Below, in pieces: positions 1 to 8,637 of a stretch of 64,000 bases of DNA. The DNA is from Sulfurospirillum cavolei (GTDB taxonomy: Bacteria > Campylobacterota > Campylobacteria > Campylobacterales > Sulfurospirillaceae), in the NCBI RefSeq assembly GCF_001548055.1, contig NZ_AP014724.1, positions 1,116,001-1,180,000 of the forward strand. Direction: 5' to 3'. Within the stretch, counting starts at the first letter, position 1, and each line of letters starts with the position of its first letter. The notes under the pieces were generated by a model. The model was given only the letters and a program-made list of their open reading frames with translations, had not been told where the DNA came from and ran no database searches. A program made the translations under genes and the position numbers.

Positions 1-917
1 GTGCGGGACTTTATATTCCCGGCGGTAAAGCGGCATATCCGAGCAGTTTACTGATGAACGCCATTCCCGCAATCGTCGCAGGCGTCAAAGAGATCGTTGT
101 TTGTACGCCGGCTCCCGATAACGAGCTTAATCCTTTATTATTGGCGGCGATGCACGTGTGTCGTATCGAAAAAGCGTACAAAGTCGGTGGAGCAAGTGCC
201 ATCGGCGCGATGGCGTACGGCACGCAAAGTATTCCGAAAGTCGACGTGATTACGGGACCTGGCAATATTTTTGTCGCAACGGCTAAGAAAATGGTATTCG
301 GCGAGGTCAATATCGATATGATCGCAGGTCCAAGCGAAATCGGCGTTTTAGCCGATGAGAGCGCAAATGCGAACCATTTGGCGATCGATTTGCTCTCACA
401 AGCCGAACACGATGAAATGGCAAGTTCTATTTTGATTACGCCTTCGTCCGAGATTGCGGAAAAAACGCGCAAAGAGATTGACACGTGGCTTCCAACCTTG
501 CAACGAAAAGCGATTGCGGAGGTGTCGATTCAAGAGCGAGGCGCGATTATTCTCACGCGCGATATGGACGAAGCGGTGGCTTTAATGAATCAAATCGCGC
601 CGGAACATCTGGAAATCGTCACGTCTCACCCGTTTGATCTTTTGCCGAAAATTCGTCACGCGGGTGCCATTTTTATGGGAGCGTATACGCCAGAACCGAT
701 CGGAGATTATATCGCAGGTCCTAATCATACGCTTCCTACAGGAGGAACCGCAAAATTTTATTCGCCTTTGAGCGTCGATCACTTTTTGAAACGCTCTTCG
801 ATCATTAGTATGAGCAAACAAGGCATCGACGAGATCGGCGAAGCATGTGCACTGCTTGCTAAGACCGAAGGACTTGGAGCACACGAAGCGAGCGTTAAGG
901 TTCGATTAAAAGCATGA
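1..917 (+). CDS. hisD: Histidinol dehydrogenase, 5' end outside window
   Basis: Catalyses the last two steps of histidine synthesis, the NAD-dependent oxidation of L-histidinol to L-histidine. The reading frame is open from base 3, where it already encodes the family segment GLYIPGGKAAYPSS, so only about the C-terminal 305 residues are present. The Zn ligands and catalytic residues are visible: Gln/His in SQAEHDE, the catalytic Glu-His pair in APEHLEIV, the Asp in GDYIAGPNH and the late His in LGAHEAS. An internal ATG at 54 is not the start, because conserved residues lie before it. The stop overlaps the panE start by four bases (ATGA), so the two are probably translationally coupled. Very sure of identity. 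Confidence 0.96.
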   Translation, partial: AGLYIPGGKAAYPSSLLMNAIPAIVAGVKEIVVCTPAPDNELNPLLLAAMHVCRIEKAYKVGGASAIGAMAYGTQSIPKVDVITGPGNIFVATAKKMVFGEVNIDMIAGPSEIGVLADESANANHLAIDLLSQAEHDEMASSILITPSSEIAEKTRKEIDTWLPTLQRKAIAEVSIQERGAIILTRDMDEAVALMNQIAPEHLEIVTSHPFDLLPKIRHAGAIFMGAYTPEPIGDYIAGPNHTLPTGGTAKFYSPLSVDHFLKRSSIISMSKQGIDEIGEACALLAKTEGLGAHEASVKVRLKA

Positions 918-1867
918 AGTTTATTGTTTTAGGCGCGGGCGGAGTCGGAAGTTATTTTGCCGCAAAGCTCTTGCGAGCGGGTCATGAAGTTTTATTGGTG
1001 GCGCGCGGCGCACATTTGGAAGCGTTGCGTACGGAAGGTTTGCACCTATTTCACCCCGATTTGACGTGTTCGATGCCCGTTCACGCCGTGGACATGGAGG
1101 CGTTATTCTCTATCGACGTGCTTGAGTACGATGCGATTTTACTTGCGACAAAGTCGATGGCGACGCGGGAAGTTGCGATTTTTTTGGCAAAACGCTTACG
1201 TGGAAACGTGAAAATTCCTTATATCGTTTCATTGCAAAACGGTGTCGAAAATGAAGCGATTTTATGCGATTACTTCGCGGAAGAGTACGTTATCGGCGCG
1301 TTGACGCGCAAAATAGGCGCACATGTAATCGCCCCGGGACGCATCGAAGCGGTCGGTGAGGCCGAAACGATCGTGGGTACGTTGTTCTCGACGACGGAAA
1401 ATGAGTTATTCTTGGAAACACTTGCACAATCGTTTAACGAAGCGGGTATCCCGACGCATACGACGTACGATATTCGTCAAGAGTTATGGAAAAAGCTGAT
1501 CATTAACAACGGAGTAAATGCGTTGTGTGCTCTTTTGGAAGTTAAAACGGGCGTTTTGTTCGACGATACCAAACTCTCTGCCTTGGTCTACGGCTTAATG
1601 CAGGAGACGGCACGTGCAGCACGAAGCTTACATGTCAAGATTTCTCAAGAAGACGTCGATGCGATGTTTGAACTGATTTCGCATTTCGACTCGATCAAAC
1701 CTTCGATGTTGGTCGATTGGGAACATCATCGTGCGTTGGAAATCGATGAGATTTGCGGTATCGTGATTCGCGCCCTTCATCAAATCGGTGAGGACGCGGC
1801 GTATACGAAAACGATTGCGACGCTTTTAGAATTTAAGACGGAGAAACGAAACCATGACAGAGATTAA
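914..1867 (+). CDS. panE: 2-dehydropantoate 2-reductase (ketopantoate reductase)
   Basis: Reduces 2-dehydropantoate to pantoate with NADPH in pantothenate/CoA synthesis. The 317 residues match the family length. The N-terminus carries the dinucleotide motif GAGGVGSYFAAKLL with the following VARG segment, and the C-terminal ApbA_C domain contains the conserved Lys in LWKKLIINNGVNAL. It starts at the ATGA overlap with hisD and overlaps mogA by 14 bases, so all three are probably one operon. There is no obvious functional link to its neighbours; the arrangement looks like housekeeping packing. A KACATGTM motif lies inside it near 1629. Confidence 0.9.
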   Translation: MKFIVLGAGGVGSYFAAKLLRAGHEVLLVARGAHLEALRTEGLHLFHPDLTCSMPVHAVDMEALFSIDVLEYDAILLATKSMATREVAIFLAKRLRGNVKIPYIVSLQNGVENEAILCDYFAEEYVIGALTRKIGAHVIAPGRIEAVGEAETIVGTLFSTTENELFLETLAQSFNEAGIPTHTTYDIRQELWKKLIINNGVNALCALLEVKTGVLFDDTKLSALVYGLMQETARAARSLHVKISQEDVDAMFELISHFDSIKPSMLVDWEHHRALEIDEICGIVIRALHQIGEDAAYTKTIATLLEFKTEKRNHDRD

Positions 1868-2384
1868 AATCGGAATTTTAACCGTATCGGATCGCGCCAG
1901 CGCCGGTGTTTACGAAGACCTCTCAGGGCAGGCGATTATCGCTACCCTCAATGAGTATTTAAGTTCTCCGTGGAAAAGTGCGTATCGCGTTATTCCCGAC
2001 GAACAAGCGTTGATCGAAGCGTCGTTGAAGCAGATGGCAGACGAAGAGGGATGCTGTTTGATCGTAACGACCGGAGGTACGGGACCGGCACTTAGAGACG
2101 TAACGCCCGAAGCAACCGAAGCGGTATGTGAAAAAATGATGCCCGGTTTTGGAGAATTGATGCGTCAAGTCAGCCTTAAATACGTACCGACGGCAATTTT
2201 ATCGCGTCAAACGGCGGGAATTCGAGGAAAAAGCCTTATTATCAATCTTCCCGGTAAACCCAAATCGATTCGAGAGTGTTTGGATGCGGTTTTTCCGGCC
2301 GTACCTTATTGCATCGATCTTTTAGAAGGACCGTTTTTGACATGTCATGAGGAAATCATCAAACCGTTTCGCCCTAAAGCGTAA
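1854..2384 (+). CDS. mogA: Molybdopterin adenylyltransferase
   Basis: Activates molybdopterin by adenylation before molybdenum insertion. The 176-residue protein has the MoCF/MogA signature TTGGTGPALRDVTPEAT around residues 73-89 and opens with the typical IKIGILTVSDRAS strand. It overlaps panE, and its product would serve molybdenum enzymes such as the formate dehydrogenase encoded at 48973-51837. MoaB-like proteins share the fold, but the length and the RDVTPEA context favour MogA. A hairpin followed by U residues lies directly downstream. Confidence 0.88.
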   Translation: MTEIKIGILTVSDRASAGVYEDLSGQAIIATLNEYLSSPWKSAYRVIPDEQALIEASLKQMADEEGCCLIVTTGGTGPALRDVTPEATEAVCEKMMPGFGELMRQVSLKYVPTAILSRQTAGIRGKSLIINLPGKPKSIRECLDAVFPAVPYCIDLLEGPFLTCHEEIIKPFRPKA

Positions 2385-2390
2385 ATGTTA

Positions 2391-2420
2391 AGTAAGGGCA
2401 AGACGCCCTTGCTACTTTTA
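2391..2420 (+). terminator. Probable rho-independent terminator after mogA
   Basis: A nine-base-pair stem (arms 2391-2399 and 2405-2413, one G-U pair) with a five-base loop is followed by ACTTTT. It sits just after the mogA stop codon. Confidence 0.65.
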
Positions 2421-2428
2421 GGTATGCG

Positions 2429-2559
2429 AAGAGTTCTTGCCGAACTCTTGACACGTCTTTAAAGCAAAGCTCTAAAGACTGCGTTAACGCTGCGTTTTCT
2501 TTGGCGCAAAGCCCACGCACCTTTAGTGCTTCTTCTTGCAAAATACGTTTTGCAAGAAG
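2429..2559. repeat. Cluster of hairpins in the mogA/dctP convergent spacer
   Basis: Several perfect inverted repeats follow one another: arms 2429-2436/2442-2449 (AAGAGTTC), 2455-2461/2473-2479 (GTCTTTA), the palindrome GCGTTAACGC near 2481-2490, and a twelve-base-pair stem 2532-2543/2548-2559 with a TACG loop. The last abuts the stop codon of the minus-strand TRAP protein gene and could terminate it. The others exceed what a terminator needs; I do not recognise a named repeat family. Confidence 0.6.
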
Positions 2560-2560
2560 T

Positions 2561-3667
2561 CTATTGTTCGAGTTGTTTAAGATAGCCGTATTCGCCCATC
2601 AGCGTCCAAGGACGTACTTTAGCCAAATAAGCGCGTTGCGACTCTAAAATTTCTTTAAAAACCGGATCTTTTGCCGCTTGTTCGTCTTCAATCTCGCGTG
2701 CCGCTTTTTTCAAAGCCGCCATTACGTCCGCCGGAAATTGTTGTACTTTGACGTTAGGATACTCTTTCGCAATATTGGCCCATGCTTCGGCATTGGCATG
2801 GGTTGCTTGATCCATAAGTTGGGAACCGACCGATTTGATAGCCGATTCTAAGATAGCACGTAAGTCGGCGGGGAGGGCGTCGATTTTCTTTTTATTGGCA
2901 AGGAGTTGAATCTCGCTTGCCGGTTCTTGCCAACCGGTATAATAGTAATTTGCCAATTTATGAAAGCCCATCGCAAAGTCAAAAACGGGACTAATCCACT
3001 CTACCGCATCGATCGTGTTGCGCTCTAAAGACGTGTAAAGTTCGCCCGGAGGCGTATTAACGGCATTGACGCCGAGTTTTGCCATAACTTCGCCGCCTTG
3101 TCCGGGAATTCTAAACTTGAGACCTTTGAGGTCGTCTAGGGATTTAATCTCTTTTTTAAACCAGCCGCCCATTTGCATGCCGGTTGAACCCATAGGATAG
3201 GAAATCAGTCCGTGTTCACCGTAAACTTTTGCCGCTAACTCTTTACCGCCGCCGTAGTTGTACCATGCGTATTGTTCGCTTAAAAGCATTCCAAACGGTA
3301 CGGTCGTAAAGAAAACCAATTTATAATCTTTCCCTTTGTAGTAGTACGAAGCGGTATACGCAAGGTCGTATTGTCCCTCTTTGACCATATCCATAACGCC
3401 AAAAGGGGCTTTGTGCTTATTGGGGGAATCGACTTTAATTTTCAAGCGGCCGTTAGACATTTTCTCAACGGTTTGCGCTAGCGTGAGCGGTGCCGGACCT
3501 AAAAAAGGAACTTGCTCCGCCCACGTGCTTGCCAATGTTAGCGTGTAGGTTTTTTCGGGTGTTGAGCTTGTTTTGACCTCTTTACTTTTGTCCTCTTTTG
3601 TATTTTCGCCGCATCCGCTGAAGAGCATGAGCGATGCGGTAAGAAGCGTGAATAGTTTTAAGCGCAT
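2561..3667 (-). CDS. TRAP transporter substrate-binding lipoprotein (DctP family), orphan
   Basis: A periplasmic solute-binding protein of tripartite ATP-independent transporters. The 368-residue product begins with a lipoprotein signal ending in LFSGC, so it is probably anchored by a lipidated Cys near residue 19. The body has the DctP-like features FRIPGQGGEVMAKLG (ligand Arg region) and DAVEWISPVFDFAMGFHK, the latter typical of the TakP/2-oxo acid or lactate-binding branch. No membrane subunits (DctQ, DctM) are nearby: the upstream neighbour is valS and the downstream neighbour is mogA on the opposite strand. It either uses a distant transporter or acts as a sensor partner. The ligand is uncertain. 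Confidence 0.85.
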   Translation of the reverse strand: MRLKLFTLLTASLMLFSGCGENTKEDKSKEVKTSSTPEKTYTLTLASTWAEQVPFLGPAPLTLAQTVEKMSNGRLKIKVDSPNKHKAPFGVMDMVKEGQYDLAYTASYYYKGKDYKLVFFTTVPFGMLLSEQYAWYNYGGGKELAAKVYGEHGLISYPMGSTGMQMGGWFKKEIKSLDDLKGLKFRIPGQGGEVMAKLGVNAVNTPPGELYTSLERNTIDAVEWISPVFDFAMGFHKLANYYYTGWQEPASEIQLLANKKKIDALPADLRAILESAIKSVGSQLMDQATHANAEAWANIAKEYPNVKVQQFPADVMAALKKAAREIEDEQAAKDPVFKEILESQRAYLAKVRPWTLMGEYGYLKQLEQ

Positions 3668-3688
3668 GGTGTTTTTCCTTATACCGAT

Positions 3689-6319
3689 TTAAAGGCTTAA
3701 AGAGCGGAGTTCACTCTCTATTTTTGCCATTTTATTTTGGGCGTCTTCCAATCCTTTTTGATTTTCGGCAATGACCTCTTGAGGAGCATTGGCGACGAAT
3801 CGCTCGTTGGAAAGCATACCGCTTAGTTTTGCGATCTCTTTTTCGAGTTTGATTTTTTGATGGTTAAGACGCTCGATGATAGGGGTTAAATCAACGCCCG
3901 TAAGGGGGATGAAAACCTCGACGTGATCGCTAACGTCGGTAACGGCATTGGCGATTTTCGTTTCCGTAAAGTCGATATGCTCAACTTTAGCCAACAAACA
4001 GATGTATTTCATCGCTTCTTGAAGGGTTGAATGATCGGTTACTTTAAGATAAGCATGTTCGATTTTCTTATTGGCAAGATCGATATTTGCTTTGGCGCGA
4101 CGAATCGCAACAATCGCTTCGATAACGATTTCAAACGTTTCTTCGATTTTCTCGTTGCGTTTTAAATCGTGCGGATAGCGTTTAATCATAATCGATTCGT
4201 TTGCTTCCAAGGTCGTGTCGGAAAGTTCTTGGTAAAGAAATTCGGAGATAAACGGCATAAAAGGGTGCAAGAGTTTCATCGCTTCTTTAAAAATAGCACC
4301 GAGTTCTAAGATTGCCGGTTTATCCGCTTTGCTGAGCTCAATACCCCAATCGCAAAATTCGCCCCATAAAAAGCGGTACAAAGTCGTTGCCGCATCGTTA
4401 AAACGATAATCGCTAAAATAGCCGCGTACCTCTTCGGTTGCCGCACTTAAACGGCTTTTCATATAAGCACCCAAAGCCGTTCGAATCTCAATATTTTCGA
4501 GGTCTTCAAAGGAGGAGGCGTTCATCAGCAAGAAACGAGACGCGTTGTAGAGTTTGTTGGTAAAATTACGCATCTGTTCCAATTTTTCCGTACTGAGTTT
4601 TATATCGCGCCCTTGAACCGCCAAAATGGCAAGCGTAAAACGTAGCGTGTCCGCGCTAAAGGCTTCGATACTGTCGAGCGGGTCGATAACGTTGCCTTTA
4701 CTTTTGCTCATTTTTTGCCCGTGTTCGTCTTTTACCAATGCATGCAAATAGACGTCTTTAAACGGAAGCTCTTGGAACGTATGTTCGCCTGAAAACATCA
4801 TACGCGCAACCCAAAAGAAGAGAATATCAAATCCCGTAATTAAAAGGCTGTTAGGGTAAAAATCGCTTAAATCGCTTTGCGACCATTTTTCTTCTTTGAA
4901 AACATCGCCGTTTCCCCAGCCTAACGTTGAAAAAGGCCAAAGCCCCGAGCTGAACCACGTATCTAAAACGTCGGGGTCTTGATGGATTTGGGTACTCTTA
5001 CATGTAGGACATTCATGCTCGCTTTCATTTTCACTTGCCCATTCGTGTCCGCAGGCATCGCAGTAGAAAACGGGAATTTGATGTCCCCACCAAAGCTGTC
5101 TTGAAATACACCAATCGCGTAACTCTTTCATCCACGCATTGTACGAATTGATCCAGTGGCTCGGGTAAAATTCCGTTAAGTGGCGGTTGACTTTTTCGAT
5201 CGCACCTTGCGCAATCTCTTTTTTAACAAACCATTGTTTAGAGATGTACGGTTCAACGACGTTTTTACAACGGTAACAGTGACCGACTTGGTTTTCGTAA
5301 TCTTCGATTTTCTCGACAAAGCCTTCTTCTTGCAGCTTCGCGACGACATGTTCGCGTGCATTTAAGCGTTCCATGCCTTGAAATGCGCCGCAATAATCGT
5401 TGAGCATACCCGCTTCGTCGAAAATCGTGATAAATTCCAATCCATGGCGTTTTCCGACTTCATAGTCGTTAACGTCATGGGCCGGCGTAACTTTCACGCA
5501 TCCGGTACCAAAGCTCATATCGACGTGTTCGTCGGCGATAATACTGATTTCTCTTCCGATGAGCGGTAAAACGACTTTTCGCCCGACAAGGTGTTTGTAA
5601 CGTTCGTCTTCCGGATGAACCATGACCGCCGTGTCTCCGAAATAGGTCTCAGGACGCGTCGTAGCGACGATGAGGTATTCGTGTGAATTTTGAAGAAAAT
5701 ATTTGAGATGGTACAGTTTGCCTTTGTGCGTTTCGTACTCGACTTCGATATCGCTGAGTGCGCCGTCGTGCGTACACCAGTTGACCATATAATTGCCGCG
5801 GACGATCAGCCCCTCTTCGTACCATTTGACAAATGCTTTTCGAACGGCTTTTTTAAGCCCGTCGTCCATCGTAAAGCGTTCCCTGCTCCACGCCGGAGAG
5901 GCTCCGAGCTTTCGCATTTGATGAAAGATTTGACCGCCGCTGTAGGCTTTCCATTCCCACACTTTTTCTAAAAATTTTTCGCGCCCGAGTTCTTCTTTTT
6001 TGATACCTTGCGCTAAAAGTTGTTTTTCGACGACGTTTTGCGTCGCAATGCCCGCGTGGTCCATACCCGGTTGCCAAAGAGTTTTGTAACCGTCCATACG
6101 TTTATAACGTGTGATAACGTCTTGGAGCGTGAATGTTAAAGCATGCCCGATGTGCAAGCTTCCCGTGACGTTGGGAGGCGGCATCATGATCGAGAAGTTT
6201 TTGCCTTTTTCTTGAATGGCTTTGTTGCCTTCTATTTCAAAGTAGCCTCTGCTCTCCCAAATTTTATAATAACGTTCTTCAATCTCTTTGGGGTTATAGA
6301 CGGTGCTTTTTTCACTCAT
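3689..6319 (-). CDS. valS: Valyl-tRNA synthetase
   Basis: Charges tRNA-Val with valine. It is a class I synthetase with the HIGH-type motif PPPNVTGSLHIGHA near the N-terminus, the editing CP1 domain in the middle, and KMSKS in GQKMSKSKGN. It ends in the coiled-coil tRNA arm (ERLNHQKIKLEKEIAKL region). I place the start at the ATG at 6319 (sequence MSEKSTVYNPK, about 876 residues), where the family's conserved N-terminus begins. An in-frame start 13 codons upstream would only add an unconserved tail. It probably shares a transcript with the following TRAP protein gene, 21 bases away. Confidence 0.96.
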   Translation of the reverse strand: MSEKSTVYNPKEIEERYYKIWESRGYFEIEGNKAIQEKGKNFSIMMPPPNVTGSLHIGHALTFTLQDVITRYKRMDGYKTLWQPGMDHAGIATQNVVEKQLLAQGIKKEELGREKFLEKVWEWKAYSGGQIFHQMRKLGASPAWSRERFTMDDGLKKAVRKAFVKWYEEGLIVRGNYMVNWCTHDGALSDIEVEYETHKGKLYHLKYFLQNSHEYLIVATTRPETYFGDTAVMVHPEDERYKHLVGRKVVLPLIGREISIIADEHVDMSFGTGCVKVTPAHDVNDYEVGKRHGLEFITIFDEAGMLNDYCGAFQGMERLNAREHVVAKLQEEGFVEKIEDYENQVGHCYRCKNVVEPYISKQWFVKKEIAQGAIEKVNRHLTEFYPSHWINSYNAWMKELRDWCISRQLWWGHQIPVFYCDACGHEWASENESEHECPTCKSTQIHQDPDVLDTWFSSGLWPFSTLGWGNGDVFKEEKWSQSDLSDFYPNSLLITGFDILFFWVARMMFSGEHTFQELPFKDVYLHALVKDEHGQKMSKSKGNVIDPLDSIEAFSADTLRFTLAILAVQGRDIKLSTEKLEQMRNFTNKLYNASRFLLMNASSFEDLENIEIRTALGAYMKSRLSAATEEVRGYFSDYRFNDAATTLYRFLWGEFCDWGIELSKADKPAILELGAIFKEAMKLLHPFMPFISEFLYQELSDTTLEANESIMIKRYPHDLKRNEKIEETFEIVIEAIVAIRRAKANIDLANKKIEHAYLKVTDHSTLQEAMKYICLLAKVEHIDFTETKIANAVTDVSDHVEVFIPLTGVDLTPIIERLNHQKIKLEKEIAKLSGMLSNERFVANAPQEVIAENQKGLEDAQNKMAKIESELRSLSL

Positions 6320-6378
6320 GGGGTTCGTTACCTTGCTTTTTTTGGTTGGATTATACAAAAAGAGCGGTAAGACTTGGT

Positions 6379-7176
6379 TTAAGCAAGGAACGTAGCGGTG
6401 TTTTTGCCGGCGGCTTTAGAGATGTAAAGGGCTTGATCGGCACGTTGAAGCATCGTGTTGAACGTATCTTCGTCTTTATAAGCGGTATAGCCGATACTGA
6501 GGTTGATTTGGAGCTCTTGGGCTTCGTTATTGCGCGAGACCGGAATCGTTTTGTGGTTGAACTCCTCTAAAATGCGATTGACGACCGTCGAAGCCGCATT
6601 TTTATCGTTGTCGACGATACACAAAACAAACTCGTCGCCTCCGAAACGTCCGATCGTATCGCACGAACGCAGTAAACGCTTAAGCGTATGCGCCGTTGTT
6701 TTGATCGCTTCATCGCCGATGAGGTGACCGTAGGTATCGTTAATCGGTTTAAAATCGTCGATGTCCAAAATAATCAGAAAAAGTGCTTGTGCCGAGCGTT
6801 TGATCTTTTGGATCTCTTGATGGACGACGGTAACGAACATCAAGCGATTATACAAGCCCGTCAATCCGTCGAAGTGGGAGAGGTTTTCCACTTCGACGTA
6901 CGATTTGTTCAAAAAATATGCCAAGAGCGTGACCAAGCTCGAGATGATGACGGTAAAGACGAATGCATAAATGAGCGTATGATAAACGATGGTTTGTTGC
7001 ATGCTCAACCAATCGGAAATGTAGGTCTCGTTGACAAAAGAGAGGGCTAAGTAGTGTTCAACATGTTGTTGATGGAGCAATAAAACGGGTACGGTACTCA
7101 TAAAAAGGTTGATGATAAATGTCATCGCGCCTAAAAGAAGCGGTCTTTTAAGCATGGTTTTCGGTAGGTGTTTCAT
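6379..7176 (-). CDS. Membrane-anchored GGDEF diguanylate cyclase
   Basis: Makes cyclic di-GMP from two GTP. The 265-residue protein has two membrane segments (about residues 12-35 and 66-88) flanking a short periplasmic loop of roughly 30 residues, then a GGDEF domain with intact active-site signature GRFGGDEF. An RxxD product-inhibition site (RSCD) lies five residues before the motif, so feedback inhibition is likely. The periplasmic loop is too short for a known sensor domain. No partner genes adjoin it. It may counterbalance the HD-GYP enzyme encoded at 46552-47358, but nothing links the two directly. Confidence 0.88.
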   Translation of the reverse strand: MKHLPKTMLKRPLLLGAMTFIINLFMSTVPVLLLHQQHVEHYLALSFVNETYISDWLSMQQTIVYHTLIYAFVFTVIISSLVTLLAYFLNKSYVEVENLSHFDGLTGLYNRLMFVTVVHQEIQKIKRSAQALFLIILDIDDFKPINDTYGHLIGDEAIKTTAHTLKRLLRSCDTIGRFGGDEFVLCIVDNDKNAASTVVNRILEEFNHKTIPVSRNNEAQELQINLSIGYTAYKDEDTFNTMLQRADQALYISKAAGKNTATFLA

Positions 7177-7260
7177 TCGTACGCACGCCCCTTTACGTCG
7201 ATACGAGATAGTAGCATAAAATGCGTAAAAGCATTCTGTTTTTTTGAAAATTGAAACGTA

Positions 7261-7283
7261 AAAGAGTCGGGTTACGACTCTTT
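7261..7283 (-). terminator. Terminator overlapping the end of cysK
   Basis: A perfect nine-base-pair stem (7261-7269 with 7275-7283, arm AAAGAGTCG) encloses a five-base loop that contains the cysK stop codon at 7272-7274. On the minus strand the stem is followed by a T-rich stretch. The hairpin therefore terminates the metY-rrf2-cysK transcript using the last codons of the gene. Confidence 0.7.
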
Positions 7284-8201
7284 ATACTCATACAAACCCG
7301 AACTTAAATAACGCTCGCCCGTATCGCATAAAATCGTGACGATCGTTTTGCCTTTATTTTCCGGACGTGCGGCTATTTGCGAAGCGACGTAGACGTTTGC
7401 TCCGGCGGAAATGCCTACTAACAATCCTTCGCGCTTCGCAAGGTTTCGCGAAGTCTCGATAGCATTATCGTAACTGACTTTAACGACCTCTTGGTACAAC
7501 TTCGTATCCAAAACGGCGGGAACAAATCCAGCACCGATACCTTGAATTTTGTGCGGTCCTGGATTTTCGCCGGAAAGTACGGGAGAAGTGTCCGGTTCGA
7601 CGGCGATAATTTGAATATCGGGATTTAACTCTTTGAGGCGTTTTCCCGTTCCCGTAAGCGTACCGCCCGTTCCTACGGCGGCAATGAGAATATCGACTTT
7701 ACCGTCGGTATCTCTCCAAATTTCTTCCGCGGTGGTGGCATAATGTGCGGCCGGATTGGCTTCGTTGGCAAATTGTTGCGGTACGAAAGCGTTTGGAATC
7801 TCTTTGGAAAGTTCCGTCGCTTTTTCCACCGCGCCGCGCATACCGAGCGTTGGTTCTGTCAGTACGAGTTCCGCGCCTAAAGCCGCTAAGAGTTTACGTC
7901 GCTCTAAGCTCATGGAACTTGGCATCGTCAGCATCAGTTTGAGTCCGAGGCTTGCGCACACGGTTGCCAAACCGATACCGGTATTGCCGCTGGTAGGCTC
8001 GATAATAACGCTATTGCGGTCGATAAGACCTTTATCGAGTGCCGTTTTAATCATATTGAAGCCGATGCGGTCTTTGACCGAATGCGAAGGGTTTAAAAAT
8101 TCGCATTTGCCTAAAACGAGGGCCTCGGAGGCGTTAGAAGCCGTATTGAGCTTCACCAAAGGCGTATTGCCGATGAGTTCGGTGACGTTTTGTGCGTACA
8201 T
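7272..8201 (-). CDS. cysK: Cysteine synthase (O-acetylserine sulfhydrylase)
   Basis: Forms L-cysteine from O-acetylserine and sulfide using PLP. The 309-residue form begins MYAQNVTELIGNTPLV, the family N-terminus. The PLP lysine is in NPSHSVKDR and the phosphate loop in TSGNTGIGLA. The frame is open further upstream, but that extension overlaps the Rrf2 gene in another frame. The ATG at 8201 has a good ribosome site (AAAGGA) seven bases before it. It is third in the operon after metY and the Rrf2 regulator, which fits regulation by cysteine or sulfide status. Confidence 0.94.
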   Translation of the reverse strand: MYAQNVTELIGNTPLVKLNTASNASEALVLGKCEFLNPSHSVKDRIGFNMIKTALDKGLIDRNSVIIEPTSGNTGIGLATVCASLGLKLMLTMPSSMSLERRKLLAALGAELVLTEPTLGMRGAVEKATELSKEIPNAFVPQQFANEANPAAHYATTAEEIWRDTDGKVDILIAAVGTGGTLTGTGKRLKELNPDIQIIAVEPDTSPVLSGENPGPHKIQGIGAGFVPAVLDTKLYQEVVKVSYDNAIETSRNLAKREGLLVGISAGANVYVASQIAARPENKGKTIVTILCDTGERYLSSGLYEYKES

Positions 8202-8214
8202 GTGAATTCCTTTC

Positions 8215-8628
8215 TTAAATAGAATAGTTGAGTTGAGCGTTGAAACGCTCGATGTAAATCGAAAAATCGGATAACGGAATCGTGAAAATCTCTTGAATTT
8301 TAGCATTGCTTTCTTCATAAAAGAGTTGCAATACGGGATCTTTGATTTCGCTATCGACCACCGTGATTTTTCCTTCTAACGCGATTAAAATATCTTTGAT
8401 CAAAATATCTTGCGCGTTTTTAGCCAATAAATAGCCTCCATAGGCTCCTCGGACGCTCGTAACTAAACCGGCTTGACGTAATAAGATTAACAGTTGTTCC
8501 AAATAGTTCTGCGGGATATGCGCCCGATGCGAAATCTCTTTGATTTGCATCGGCTTTTCGCTTTTGGCTAAAAAGAGTTGGTACATCGCATTGAGCCCGT
8601 ACATTCCTTTGGTTGAGAGTAATGACAT
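8215..8628 (-). CDS. Rrf2-family transcriptional regulator, CymR-like
   Basis: A 137-residue winged-helix regulator. The N-terminal half has the Rrf2 pattern: helix-turn-helix QIKEISHRAHIPQNYLEQLL, then the wing LVTSVRGAYGGYLLAK. It lacks the three-cysteine cluster of IscR and NsrR, so it probably does not bind Fe-S. That resembles CymR, which represses sulfur assimilation together with CysK in Bacillus. Its position between metY and cysK supports a role in controlling this operon. An inverted repeat in the metY promoter spacer is a candidate operator. Function is inferred from family and context. Confidence 0.87.
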   Translation of the reverse strand: MSLLSTKGMYGLNAMYQLFLAKSEKPMQIKEISHRAHIPQNYLEQLLILLRQAGLVTSVRGAYGGYLLAKNAQDILIKDILIALEGKITVVDSEIKDPVLQLFYEESNAKIQEIFTIPLSDFSIYIERFNAQLNYSI

Positions 8629-8637
8629 GTAAGCTCC

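Noticed and set aside
8202-8318. Upstream extension of cysK
   Set aside because: The extra 39 codons overlap the Rrf2 gene and are unlike any cysteine synthase N-terminus.
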